From Paraburkholderia caffeinilytica (GTDB lineage: Bacteria; Pseudomonadota; Gammaproteobacteria; Burkholderiales; Burkholderiaceae): DNA of 64,000 nucleotides. Shown here in pieces: positions 54,071 to 64,000 of this stretch. Where the stretch lies: the NCBI RefSeq assembly GCF_003368325.1, contig NZ_CP031466.1, forward strand, positions 2,728,001-2,792,000, read 5' to 3'. Made by a program: the position numbers and the translations under genes. Numbering within the stretch: position 1 is the first letter of the stretch; every line of letters starts with the position of its first letter. Below the pieces are notes generated by a model. That model saw only the letters and a program-made list of their open reading frames with translations. It made no database searches and was not told the origin of the DNA.

Positions 54071-54823
54071 TCAGCGGATTTCCACCTGGTATTGAAACGT
54101 TGTGGCGGCGCCACGCGTGCTGCGCCATTCGAACGGCGTGCCCGCGAAGTCCGACGCGACACGATGGACCTGAATGACGGGACTACCGACCGCTACATCG
54201 AGAAGCGAGGCGTCGTCGGACGTGGCTTGTTCTACTCTTAAGATTTCGGTAGCGGATGCCACGATCTGCCGGCACAAACGCTCGTACAACGGATACAGCA
54301 AGTCCTCGAAATCGCCGAGCGGCAACGTGGCCAAGGGTTCGAAACGCGCACGCGGCAACCAGATTTCTTCAGACAGAACCGCCTGGCCTTCGATCAGACG
54401 CACACGCGACAGGTGGATTGCTTTCTCGGAAGCTTTCATCCGCAAAGTCGAGCGAATTTCTTCGCCAGGCTTCGCGATTTCGCGCTTGAGCACGCGCGCG
54501 GTCGGCCGCACCGGTTCGCCGTCGCGCGACTTGAAGCGAAAGAAGCGGAACAGCGAGGAATCGAAACGGGGCCGGCGAATGAATGTGCCCTTGCCCTGGC
54601 TGCGCGTGAGCACGCCGTCGGCAACGAGCAGATCAATCGCCTTGCGAACCGTTCCTGTGGAGACGTTATAGAACTCCCCCAACTCCGCCTCGGTGGCGAT
54701 GGCCTCCTCCAGCGCCCATTCGCCTGCGGCAATGCGGCTGACCAGATCGTCGCGCAATTGCTGATAACGGGGCAACCGGCCATCGGGCCTGGTCATGAAA
54801 GAGGCTGCTTCCATAACATTCAT
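54071..54823 (-). CDS. GntR-family regulator, HutC/UTRA type
   Basis: 250 residues; start uncertain, as three Met codons lie in the first ten residues and none has a clear ribosome site. Winged HTH PRYQQLRDDLVSRIAAGEWALEEAIATEAELGEFYNVSTGTVRKAIDLL (about 18-65), then a UTRA effector domain (about 95-245) with LSRVRLIEGQAVLSEEIWLP. Likely controls the two flanking MFS genes; the shared palindromes at 53831 and 54925 support this. Confidence 0.88.
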   Translation of the reverse strand: MNVMEAASFMTRPDGRLPRYQQLRDDLVSRIAAGEWALEEAIATEAELGEFYNVSTGTVRKAIDLLVADGVLTRSQGKGTFIRRPRFDSSLFRFFRFKSRDGEPVRPTARVLKREIAKPGEEIRSTLRMKASEKAIHLSRVRLIEGQAVLSEEIWLPRARFEPLATLPLGDFEDLLYPLYERLCRQIVASATEILRVEQATSDDASLLDVAVGSPVIQVHRVASDFAGTPFEWRSTRGAATTFQYQVEIR

Positions 54824-54924
54824 ATAGTTGTTCAGAGGAGTAACTACTGTACAACATCCTGCCGCCGCGACGTGAGCAAGGGTTAATACTCAATGACTTT
54901 CCGCGGCTTTGCGACCACTATTCA

Positions 54925-54949
54925 TACAGTCATATATATGACTACATGA
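54925..54949. promoter_or_regulatory. GntR operator candidate, copy 2
   Basis: Contains AGTCATATATATGACT, a perfect 16-base palindrome (54928-54943), within a 25-base block shared with 53831. It ends 20 bases before the MFS start at 54970, so binding would block initiation. Confidence 0.65.
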
Positions 54950-54969
54950 CAAGCATAACGGAGACGGCT

Positions 54970-56268
54970 ATGTTCACGTGGTACAAGCAGGGCACGCCCC
55001 TCGAACGCAACACCTTCTGGGGGTGCTTTGCCGGTTGGGGGCTCGACGCGCTCGATGTGCAGATGTTCACCCTGGCCATTCCCGCGATCATCGCCGCGTA
55101 CGGCATCGACCATACGCAGGCGGGCGCGATCAGCAGCGTGACGTTGATCTCTTCGGCACTCGGCGGCTGGATCGCCGGGGCGTTGTCGGACCGCATCGGA
55201 CGCGTCCGGACGTTGCAAATGACGATCCTCTGGTTCGCCAGCTTCACCTTTCTCTGCGCGTTCGCCCAGAACTTCCCACAGCTTCTCGTTCTCAAGGCAC
55301 TTCAAGGATTCGGATTCGGCGGCGAATGGGCAGCAGGTGCGGTACTGATGGCGGAAACCATTCGTACCGAACACCGCGGCAAGGCAATGGGCGCCGTGCA
55401 AAGCGCCTGGGCGGTCGGCTGGGGCGCGGCCGTGCTGGTGTATGCCGCAGCATTCTCGTGGCTGCCGTCGGACACCGCATGGCGCGCGATGTTCGCCGTC
55501 GGCCTGGTGCCGGCCGGCCTGGTTCTATTCGTCCGGCGCAATCTGAAGGAACCGGTGCGCGTCGCGCCGGCAAGCGCGGCACCCAAGGTCTCGGTACTCG
55601 GGCAGATAACCCAGGTGTTCCAGCCGCGCGTGCTCCGGACCACCGTGATCGGCGCCGTGCTGGGCACCGGCGCTCACGGGGGGTACTACGCGATCATGAC
55701 CTGGTTGCCCACCTTTCTTGCCAAAGAGCGGCACCTGTCGGTTCTGAACACCGGCGGCTACCTGGCGGTTGTCATCGTGGCGTTCTGGTGCGGCTGCATG
55801 GCAAGCGCCTATCTGCTCGACCGCATTGGCCGCCGGCGCAATGTCGCCCTCTTCGCCTTCTGCTGCATCGTTACGGTTCTCGCCTACGTGATGCTGCCGC
55901 TGACCAACACGCAAATGCTCGTGCTGGGCTTCCCCCTCGGGCTGTTCGCCGCGGGCATCCCGGCAAGCCTCGGTCCGCTTTTCAACGAACTGTATCCCGC
56001 CGACATGCGCGGCACAGGCGTCGGCTTCTGCTACAACTTCGGACGGATCGCCTCGGCGGGTTTCCCTGTCCTCGTCGGCTATATGAGTCATTCGATGACG
56101 CTCGGTACGGCAATCGGAATCGACGCGGCCATTGCTTACGGCCTCGCGATGATCGCTGTGTTGCTGCTTCCCGAGACGCGCGGCAAACGTCTGCGTGGGG
56201 TGGTGCCTGAATCTGCGCCGGATGCCGTCGACAACGCGCGATTGACCCTGGACCCGCCGCGGAGCTGA
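54970..56268 (+). CDS. MFS transporter, sialate/aromatic-acid type
   Basis: 432 residues from MFTWYKQGTPLERNTF; GGAG seven bases before the ATG. Twelve helices, with GWGLDALDVQMFTLAIPAI in helix 1, GALSDRIGRVRTLQM as the MFS loop motif, and FGFGGEWAAGAVLMAET in helix 4, which is the pattern of NanT/benzoate-type symporters. It may import the lactone or aromatic acid handled by the amidohydrolase encoded three bases downstream. Confidence 0.88.
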   Translation: MFTWYKQGTPLERNTFWGCFAGWGLDALDVQMFTLAIPAIIAAYGIDHTQAGAISSVTLISSALGGWIAGALSDRIGRVRTLQMTILWFASFTFLCAFAQNFPQLLVLKALQGFGFGGEWAAGAVLMAETIRTEHRGKAMGAVQSAWAVGWGAAVLVYAAAFSWLPSDTAWRAMFAVGLVPAGLVLFVRRNLKEPVRVAPASAAPKVSVLGQITQVFQPRVLRTTVIGAVLGTGAHGGYYAIMTWLPTFLAKERHLSVLNTGGYLAVVIVAFWCGCMASAYLLDRIGRRRNVALFAFCCIVTVLAYVMLPLTNTQMLVLGFPLGLFAAGIPASLGPLFNELYPADMRGTGVGFCYNFGRIASAGFPVLVGYMSHSMTLGTAIGIDAAIAYGLAMIAVLLLPETRGKRLRGVVPESAPDAVDNARLTLDPPRS

Positions 56269-56270
56269 CC

Positions 56271-57146
56271 ATGAGCGCACCTGCATCCCTCGCTCATTCC
56301 CGCTCCTGCCGCATGGACACTCACGCGCACGTCTTCCAGAAAGACTTGCCGCTCACGGATGGCCGGCGCTACGCGCCGGGCTACGACGCCACGCTCGACA
56401 CCTATTTGCAACTGCTGAACACGCACGGCATCGGGCGCGCGGTTCTGGTGCAGCCGAGTTTTCTCGGAACGGACAATCGCTACCTGCTGCAAGCCCTGTC
56501 GCGAGAACCGCACCGCTTGCGGGGCGTAGCGGTGGTCGCGCCCGATGTGTCCGAAGCAGAACTGGCCGGGTTGCATGCTCAAGGCGTCACCGGCATACGG
56601 CTCAATCTGATCGGGCAGGCGTTGCCCGATCTGCGGGCGAAACCATGGGCATCGTTGCTCGAACGATTGTCGAGACTGGGCTGGCACATCGAACTACACA
56701 GGAATGCTCAGGATCTTGCGCCGATGCTCGACCGGCTGCTCGAAACCGGCGTACCCGTGGTCGTCGATCATTTCGGACGCCCCGATCCTGAGAAAGGCGT
56801 TCACGATCCCGGCTTCAAGACTTTGCTCGGTTATGGCGGAACCGGACGCGTGTGGGTCAAGGTCTCGGGCGCCTACCGATGCGCGGTTCCCGGTTCTGCA
56901 TTTGTGCGTGAGGCGACGGGCCAGCTTGTCGAACACTTCGGTGCCGAGCGGTTGATGTGGGGAAGCGACTGGCCCCACACTCAGCACGAGCGAGTGATGA
57001 ATTACGGCCAGTCGTTATCGACGCTTTTGGAACTCGGCCTGGAAGCAGCGGTGGTCGACGCGATTTTATGCACAACCCCTGCGTCGTTCTACGGATTCGA
57101 ACAGGAATCCACGGACCGCTCGACGCCGGCAGCGGCGGCGCTATAA
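56271..57146 (+). CDS. amidohydrolase, 2-pyrone dicarboxylate lactonase-like
   Basis: 291 residues, start two bases after the MFS stop. Amidohydrolase-2 TIM barrel: MDTHAHVFQ (His-x-His metal ligands), GIRLNLIGQ, HIELHRNAQ, VVVDHFGRPD and MWGSDWPHT with the catalytic Asp. Closest in plan to LigI-like lactonases, which open a pyrone or other lactone. The substrate is unknown; the neighbours suggest a carboxylic acid pathway. Confidence 0.87.
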   Translation: MSAPASLAHSRSCRMDTHAHVFQKDLPLTDGRRYAPGYDATLDTYLQLLNTHGIGRAVLVQPSFLGTDNRYLLQALSREPHRLRGVAVVAPDVSEAELAGLHAQGVTGIRLNLIGQALPDLRAKPWASLLERLSRLGWHIELHRNAQDLAPMLDRLLETGVPVVVDHFGRPDPEKGVHDPGFKTLLGYGGTGRVWVKVSGAYRCAVPGSAFVREATGQLVEHFGAERLMWGSDWPHTQHERVMNYGQSLSTLLELGLEAAVVDAILCTTPASFYGFEQESTDRSTPAAAAL

Positions 57147-57252
57147 CGTATGTCCTGAGCGAAGCGCGCCAGACCGAAGCCCGCCGTGCTTCATCGGCGA
57201 CGGTGGACTGCGTCTTCAGGCTAGTGCCGGCGCTCTTTCGGTTATATAGCGA

Positions 57253-58965
57253 TCAGCGCTGCGTCAGCGCCTCGCGAATCGCCGCGAGCCATAACGCCAC
57301 TGCTTGCGCACCAGGATCCGCGTGACCGAGCGCGCGGTCTCCCACATAACTCGAGCGCCCGCGTCGCGGATGCATCGACGCGGTTTGCGCCGCGCCTTCT
57401 ACTGCCGCATCAACCGAGGCTTTCAATGCCGCGTCGAGCCCGCCGTCTTCCGACTTTGCAAGCGCGGCTTGCAATGCATCGGCGGCAGGTTTGAGCGCGT
57501 CGACCATCGTGCGATCACCAGGATGCGCCCCGCCTAACGCCATCAATCCCGCGACGCCTTCACTGAACGCCGCCGACCACGCCCTCGCCGACGATCCACC
57601 GGATTGTTCGAGCGCGACCGCAGCGCGCAATAGCATCACCGCGTAGAGCGGCCCCGAGGTGCCGCCGACCACGCGCCGCACCGTTGCGGACAGGCCGCGC
57701 AACACGGCGCCCGGCGTTGACTCCGCGGGATACGTATCGAGTTCATGGAGAATGCCACGCGCGCCGCGCGACAGGCTGATGCCGAGGTCGCCATCGCCGA
57801 CGCGTTGATCCATGTCGGTCAAGATCGGCTCGGCTTCGAGCAGACAAGCGCAAACGGCTTCGATCACGCGGCGCAGCGTCGCTTCTCGCGTGAGCGTCGC
57901 GCCGTTTGTACGATCCGGCGCGGCGGGTGCGGGCCGCACGGAAACCGGTGCGACGCGGCCGCTCAACGCGGGCCATGCGGTGGTGTGCGCGGCGGCATCG
58001 AGCCAGCCGAGTCGCTCATCGTCCACGCGCAGCAGTGTCAGCGAGACGCCCGACATTTCGAGCGCGCTCAGGAACGTGCCGGCCCACGCGCGCTCCACGT
58101 GAATGCCGCATGCCGCCAGATAGCGAAGCGCAGACCCGGCTACGATGCTCAACTCGCTTGAAGGCGTGCCGCCGAGATTGTTCACCAGCAACGCCACCCG
58201 CGCGCCAGGCTGCAGCGACAAGTCGCTGACGATTTTCGCCAGCAGCCTTTCGACGATCGCGTCCGCCGGTTCCATCGTGCCGCGCTCCACGCCGGGTTCG
58301 CCGTGAATGCCGAGACCCCATTCGATTTCGCCATCGGCCAGCTCGAAACCCGGCTTGCCGGCGGCCGGCACCGTGCACGGCGTGAGCGCGACGCCCATCG
58401 TGCCGAGCGAGGCGGCCGCGTCGCGCGCAATCCGCGCAACCTCCGCCAACGGGCGTCCCGCTGCCGCAGCCGCGCCGGTGATCTTGTGAACCAGCACGGT
58501 CCCCGCGAGCCCGCGACGGCCCGCATGGTCGCCGCTCGCCGCCAGCGCGACATCGTCGGCGACGATCACCATTTCCGTGGGGATTCCCTCGGCACGCGCG
58601 ATCTCGGCGGCGAGGCCGAAGTTGAAGCGATCGCCCGTGTAGTTCTTCACGATCAGCAGGACACCCGCGGCACCGGCTACAGCGCGGATCGCATCGAGCA
58701 CGGCATCGGTGGAGGGCGACGTGAACACCTCGCCCGCTACCGCGGCGCTCAGCATGCCGTGGCCCACATAGCCGCCATGAGCCGGTTCGTGGCCAGAGCC
58801 GCCACCGGAGATCAGCGCGACTTCTCCGCGCGCGGCAACGACCTCGGCATCGGCACGCACGACGATCGTGCTGCCTTGCAATAACGAGAGATTGGGATTG
58901 AGCGCCGCGAGTCCGTCGAGCATATCCGGGACGACCGCGGAGACGTCGTTGATGAGCTTCTTCAT
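57253..58965 (-). CDS. dihydroxyacetone kinase, DhaK-DhaL fusion
   Basis: 570 residues. DhaK domain (about 1-330): ISGGGSGHEPAHGGYVGHGML, VKNYTGDRFNF and the substrate-binding His in GLGIHGEPGVERG. DhaL domain (about 360-570): MDQRVGDGDLGISLSRGA with the Asp triad for Mg-ATP, and GGTSGPLYAVMLLR and HPGDRTMVDALKP. A single-chain ATP-dependent form, as in eukaryotes and Citrobacter, or a kinase for a related sugar such as L-erythrulose. Convergent with the amidohydrolase. Confidence 0.93.
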   Translation of the reverse strand: MKKLINDVSAVVPDMLDGLAALNPNLSLLQGSTIVVRADAEVVAARGEVALISGGGSGHEPAHGGYVGHGMLSAAVAGEVFTSPSTDAVLDAIRAVAGAAGVLLIVKNYTGDRFNFGLAAEIARAEGIPTEMVIVADDVALAASGDHAGRRGLAGTVLVHKITGAAAAAGRPLAEVARIARDAAASLGTMGVALTPCTVPAAGKPGFELADGEIEWGLGIHGEPGVERGTMEPADAIVERLLAKIVSDLSLQPGARVALLVNNLGGTPSSELSIVAGSALRYLAACGIHVERAWAGTFLSALEMSGVSLTLLRVDDERLGWLDAAAHTTAWPALSGRVAPVSVRPAPAAPDRTNGATLTREATLRRVIEAVCACLLEAEPILTDMDQRVGDGDLGISLSRGARGILHELDTYPAESTPGAVLRGLSATVRRVVGGTSGPLYAVMLLRAAVALEQSGGSSARAWSAAFSEGVAGLMALGGAHPGDRTMVDALKPAADALQAALAKSEDGGLDAALKASVDAAVEGAAQTASMHPRRGRSSYVGDRALGHADPGAQAVALWLAAIREALTQR

Positions 58966-59280
58966 TGCGTCAGCGTCCTTTAAAGCCGCCGGCCCTGTGT
59001 CGCGAGCTCACGGCGGTTTATGCAATTGCGAGACCTGGAGGCTCAACTTTACCCGCATCGGGATGCATGCGACGTGGAGCGGTGAAGGTAGTCAGGCGGA
59101 TGCCGCCGCACAGTGGCAACCGCGCGTCGATGAAAACGCAGCGACGTGCAGCGACCGCGAACGCGTAAAGGCATCAGCGAACGAGCGAGGCTGGGGCGAA
59201 CAACAGGCAATACGGAAGGGAGAAACTGACAGGACAGCCGCACGATAACGATGTGCGCCGATGTGGTACGAAAACATGAC
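58966..59280. other. no gene
   Basis: Region between the kinase start and the tRNA terminator. Frames here are short and unsupported. It probably holds the kinase promoter (minus strand). Confidence 0.5.
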
Positions 59281-59312
59281 CGTAGACGAAAGCGGAACCG
59301 CTTTCGTCTACG
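59281..59312 (-). terminator. terminator of tRNA-Val
   Basis: CGTAGACGAAAGCGG-aa-CCGCTTTCGTCTACG: a perfect 15-pair inverted repeat with a two-base loop, 12 bases past the tRNA 3' end. The minus-strand continuation GGTCATGTTTTCG is only mildly T-rich. Confidence 0.75.
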
Positions 59313-59324
59313 TCACTGATGCGT

Positions 59325-59400
59325 TGGTAGGCTCGATTGGATTCGAACCAACGACCCCCACCATGTCAAGGTGGTGCTCTAACCAACTGAGCTACGAGCC
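59325..59400 (-). tRNA. tRNA-Val (anticodon GAC)
   Basis: 76 bases including an encoded CCA. Acceptor GGCTCGT, D arm AGCTCAGTTGGTTAGAGC, anticodon stem CCACC/GGTGG with loop TTGACAT (anticodon GAC), T arm GTTGGTTCGAATCCAAT. Confidence 0.96.
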
Positions 59401-60014
59401 TTTAGAGGCGCGAATTATAGAGACTCCGTGCGAGGTGCACAAGCCCTGCATGGCAAGTATGTTCACGCATGGGGGGCCGTCGGTTCGTTGCTTCTTTCGT
59501 TGCGCGGTTCGTTGCTCAACTCGCTTCAGTTCGCCGATACCCACTCGGTCTGCGCGTCCAACGGAAAAACCGGACGCTTCAAATGCTCGAACTTGAACAG
59601 CCCATAATCCGAACTCGTCACGCCGCGGCTATCGCACTCCACCAGGGCTGCGGCGCTTGCAGCGGAAGGTGCGCTGCTTGCCTGAGTCGAAAGTGTACTA
59701 ACCGTGCTTCCACCGTTAGCCAAACAGCCAGGCACAACGGCCATGCCGGTCCGGCATATCCTAAATGACCATGACGCGGGATCGGACAATTCGAGATGCT
59801 GCCCGATTCGACGTTGCGACAAAACGGGGGGATTCGGAAAAAGCGCGCAATCAAGTTGAAAGCTCGTGTGCACCAGTCGGCCGATGCCGATTGGCTTGGG
59901 ACGGCAATCTCGCCGCTTATGACGAGCAAATTGGGTTGCGATCGTCGCGAGAGGACTCAACCTTTTACCGCTCGCGCCGTTATTGTATCTGCACAGGCAT
60001 AACACTGGACCGTC
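59401..60014. other. no convincing gene
   Basis: Frames on both strands are open (minus 59526-60182 the longest) but show no family resemblance, poor codon pattern and no ribosome site. Promoters for tRNA-Val (minus) and for the gene at 60015 (plus) probably lie here. Confidence 0.45.
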
Positions 60015-60479
60015 ATGGCACAACCTATTCCGTTTTCCCGCAAGACTGGCGCTGCACGTGCTCGTCATGACAAGGCCATGCTGTTGCCAATCGCTCGACA
60101 GGTCGCCGACGACCTTGCCCTGCGCGTGCATCTGGCGCTCGACGCCTTGCGCCGCGGCTCCGGCAGCACGAGCGATGCGCAAACACTCACACAGGTCATG
60201 CTGTTAACGGGTTTTCTGGCTGAATCAGGTTTTGGCTCGACAACGGGCGAGCAGATCGGTGCGGCGGAGAGAGCGGTATCGGCAGTTTTCGATATCGGTC
60301 GCGAGACTGGAGAGTGGAGGTTGGACAGCGCGGGGTTCGCGCTTTTCGCCGAAATCGCAACGAATTACGATCGACAACTGCACAGCGCGCCCCTTTGGGC
60401 GATCACCGACGCGAGCGAACGACTTGACCGCTTTACCGCAGGCTTGTCGTATCAGATACCGGTGCGGAAAAGGGCTTAA
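60015..60479 (+). CDS. hypothetical protein
   Basis: 154 residues from MAQPIPFSRKTGAARARHDK. Mostly helical and hydrophilic, without signal peptide or membrane segments; segments such as VADDLALRVHLALDALRRGSGS and LTQVMLLTGFLAESGFG suggest a compact helical bundle. I do not recognise a family. Codon use is that of the host. It stands alone between tRNA-Val and the rRNA operon, convergent with the latter. Confidence 0.65.
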   Translation: MAQPIPFSRKTGAARARHDKAMLLPIARQVADDLALRVHLALDALRRGSGSTSDAQTLTQVMLLTGFLAESGFGSTTGEQIGAAERAVSAVFDIGRETGEWRLDSAGFALFAEIATNYDRQLHSAPLWAITDASERLDRFTAGLSYQIPVRKRA

Positions 60480-60613
60480 CTGAATGGGATGACATCCGGA
60501 CGCAGTGCCGGTGTGAGCGTGCGATCGCAGTCGTGATGGCATGGCCGGGGGCATGCGCCCCGTGCTGCGTGCGCTTCCTGCGGGCTGTTTTTGTCGCGCT
60601 GTTTGCCGCGCCG

Positions 60614-60697
60614 TGTTTCTGCCGGGCTGTTTCTGCCGGGCTGTTTCTGCCGCACTGTTTCTGCCGGGCTGTTTCTGCCGCACTGTTTCTGCCGCGT
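60614..60697. repeat. six 14-base tandem units
   Basis: Six back-to-back units of TGTTTCTGCCGGGC or its variants ending GCAC or GCGT. The GTTTCTGC part is also the outer arm of the adjacent rRNA terminator hairpin, so the array may have grown from it. There are no spacers between units, so this is not a CRISPR array. It lies beyond the rRNA operon on the minus strand. Confidence 0.85.
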
Positions 60698-60701
60698 AAA
60701 C

Positions 60702-60736
60702 GCAGAAACCCCACCGTTTCGGGGTGGGGTTTCTGC
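60702..60736 (-). terminator. rRNA operon terminator
   Basis: GCAGAAACCCCACC and GGTGGGGTTTCTGC form a perfect 14-pair stem with a seven-base loop, 13 bases beyond the 5S 3' end on the minus strand. Confidence 0.8.
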
Positions 60737-60748
60737 TGCTGCTGGGGA

Positions 60749-60863
60749 GCCTGACGATTACCTACTTTCACACGGGAATCCGCACTATCATCGGCGTGGA
60801 GTCGTTTCACGGTCCTGTTCGGGATGGGAAGGGGTGGGACCGACTCGCTATGGTCATCAGGCA
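60749..60863 (-). rRNA. rrf: 5S ribosomal RNA
   Basis: About 115 bases on the minus strand, starting TGCCTGATGACCATAGCGAG and ending GTAGGTAATCGTCAGGC; the 5' GCCTGA and 3' TCAGGC pair as helix I. Conserved CCCATCCCGAACAG is present. Ends are estimated from this helix. Confidence 0.95.
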
Positions 60864-61068
60864 TGACTTGTTGCCGTACTGCCTTTGGGCAATACAGCCA
60901 ATCTGGAAGAAGTAGTTTCTGGTGATGCTCACCAGAGGGAGTTGTGTTGTTCGAGGCACAACATCGATCTCTCAACCGTGTGTGGTCTGCATAAGACCCT
61001 GCGCGTGGCGCAGGGTGGGGCATCCATAAGTGCTGAAGCACTAACGGCTGCCGACACACACCTGTTAT

Positions 61069-63947
<2,879 letters not shown>

Positions 63948-64000
63948 CTATAACGGGTGTGTCTCTGCATCATTCTCTGGGAATGATGCGTTCGCCACCA
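63948..64000 (-). other. 16S-23S spacer, 3' end
   Basis: Part of the internal transcribed spacer. It contains GCATCATTC-tctgg-GAATGATGC (63967-63989), a perfect nine-pair inverted repeat, and the 5' strand of the 23S processing stem. The 16S gene and any spacer tRNAs lie outside the window. Confidence 0.8.

Noticed and set aside
60614..60697. Regular short repeats that might be taken for a CRISPR array
   Set aside because: Units are 14 bases and directly abut, with no spacers and no cas genes.

Overview
The window looks like a chromosomal segment of a beta-proteobacterium of the Burkholderia/Paraburkholderia group. This rests on GC-rich coding, the style of the genes (OprB porin, MHS/ACS transporters, pxp-biotin carboxylase cluster) and the rRNA genes at the right end. 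The genus is inferred from gene content; no search was run.

0.7-24.7 kb is a large catabolic island-like block. On the minus strand at the left lie an isochorismatase-fold protein, etfA-etfB and an SDR. Divergent from them, a plus-strand operon encodes a complete 2-oxo-acid dehydrogenase complex (E1alpha, E1beta, E2, E3) with an enoyl-CoA hydratase inside it, then an acyl-CoA dehydrogenase and an acyl-CoA synthetase. Convergent to it, a long minus-strand series reads: small exported protein, OprB porin, SDR, HGGG esterase, Baeyer-Villiger monooxygenase (BVMO), a fused VOC-ferredoxin reductase, ferredoxin, cytochrome P450, CMD-family protein, SDR, ArsR and TetR. Together they suggest uptake, P450 hydroxylation, alcohol-to-ketone oxidation, BVMO lactone/ester formation, esterase cleavage, CoA activation and beta-oxidation-like steps with electrons leaving through ETF. 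The substrate is unknown. A shared ATGAA-N6-TTCA palindrome in front of the divergent operons, in front of the TetR gene and (weaker) in front of the porin suggests one regulon.

24.7-31.1 kb is a patchy accessory region: a membrane protein, four relatives of one TetR family (two intact, one pseudogene, one without its DNA-binding domain), three copies of a CCGG-centred operator-like palindrome, small orphan proteins and a decayed IS6-type transposase.

31.2-39.3 kb carries a VOC protein and a 5-oxoproline utilisation cluster (biotin carboxylase, pxpB, pxpC, pxpA, biotin carrier), then an MFS transporter, a DUF1445 protein and a LysR regulator. The pxpA frame has an early amber stop.

39.4-51.2 kb is a self-contained selenium module: tRNA-Sec, selB, selA, fdhE, formate dehydrogenase N-type gamma, beta and alpha (the alpha gene with an in-frame UGA followed by a SECIS-like hairpin), and divergent selD-mnmH. 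A permease with a tiny membrane protein follows.

52.4-59 kb holds two MFS transporters around a GntR regulator, an amidohydrolase and a fused dihydroxyacetone kinase. 59.3-64 kb has tRNA-Val(GAC), one hypothetical gene, and the 3' part of an rRNA operon on the minus strand (complete 23S, 5S, terminator).
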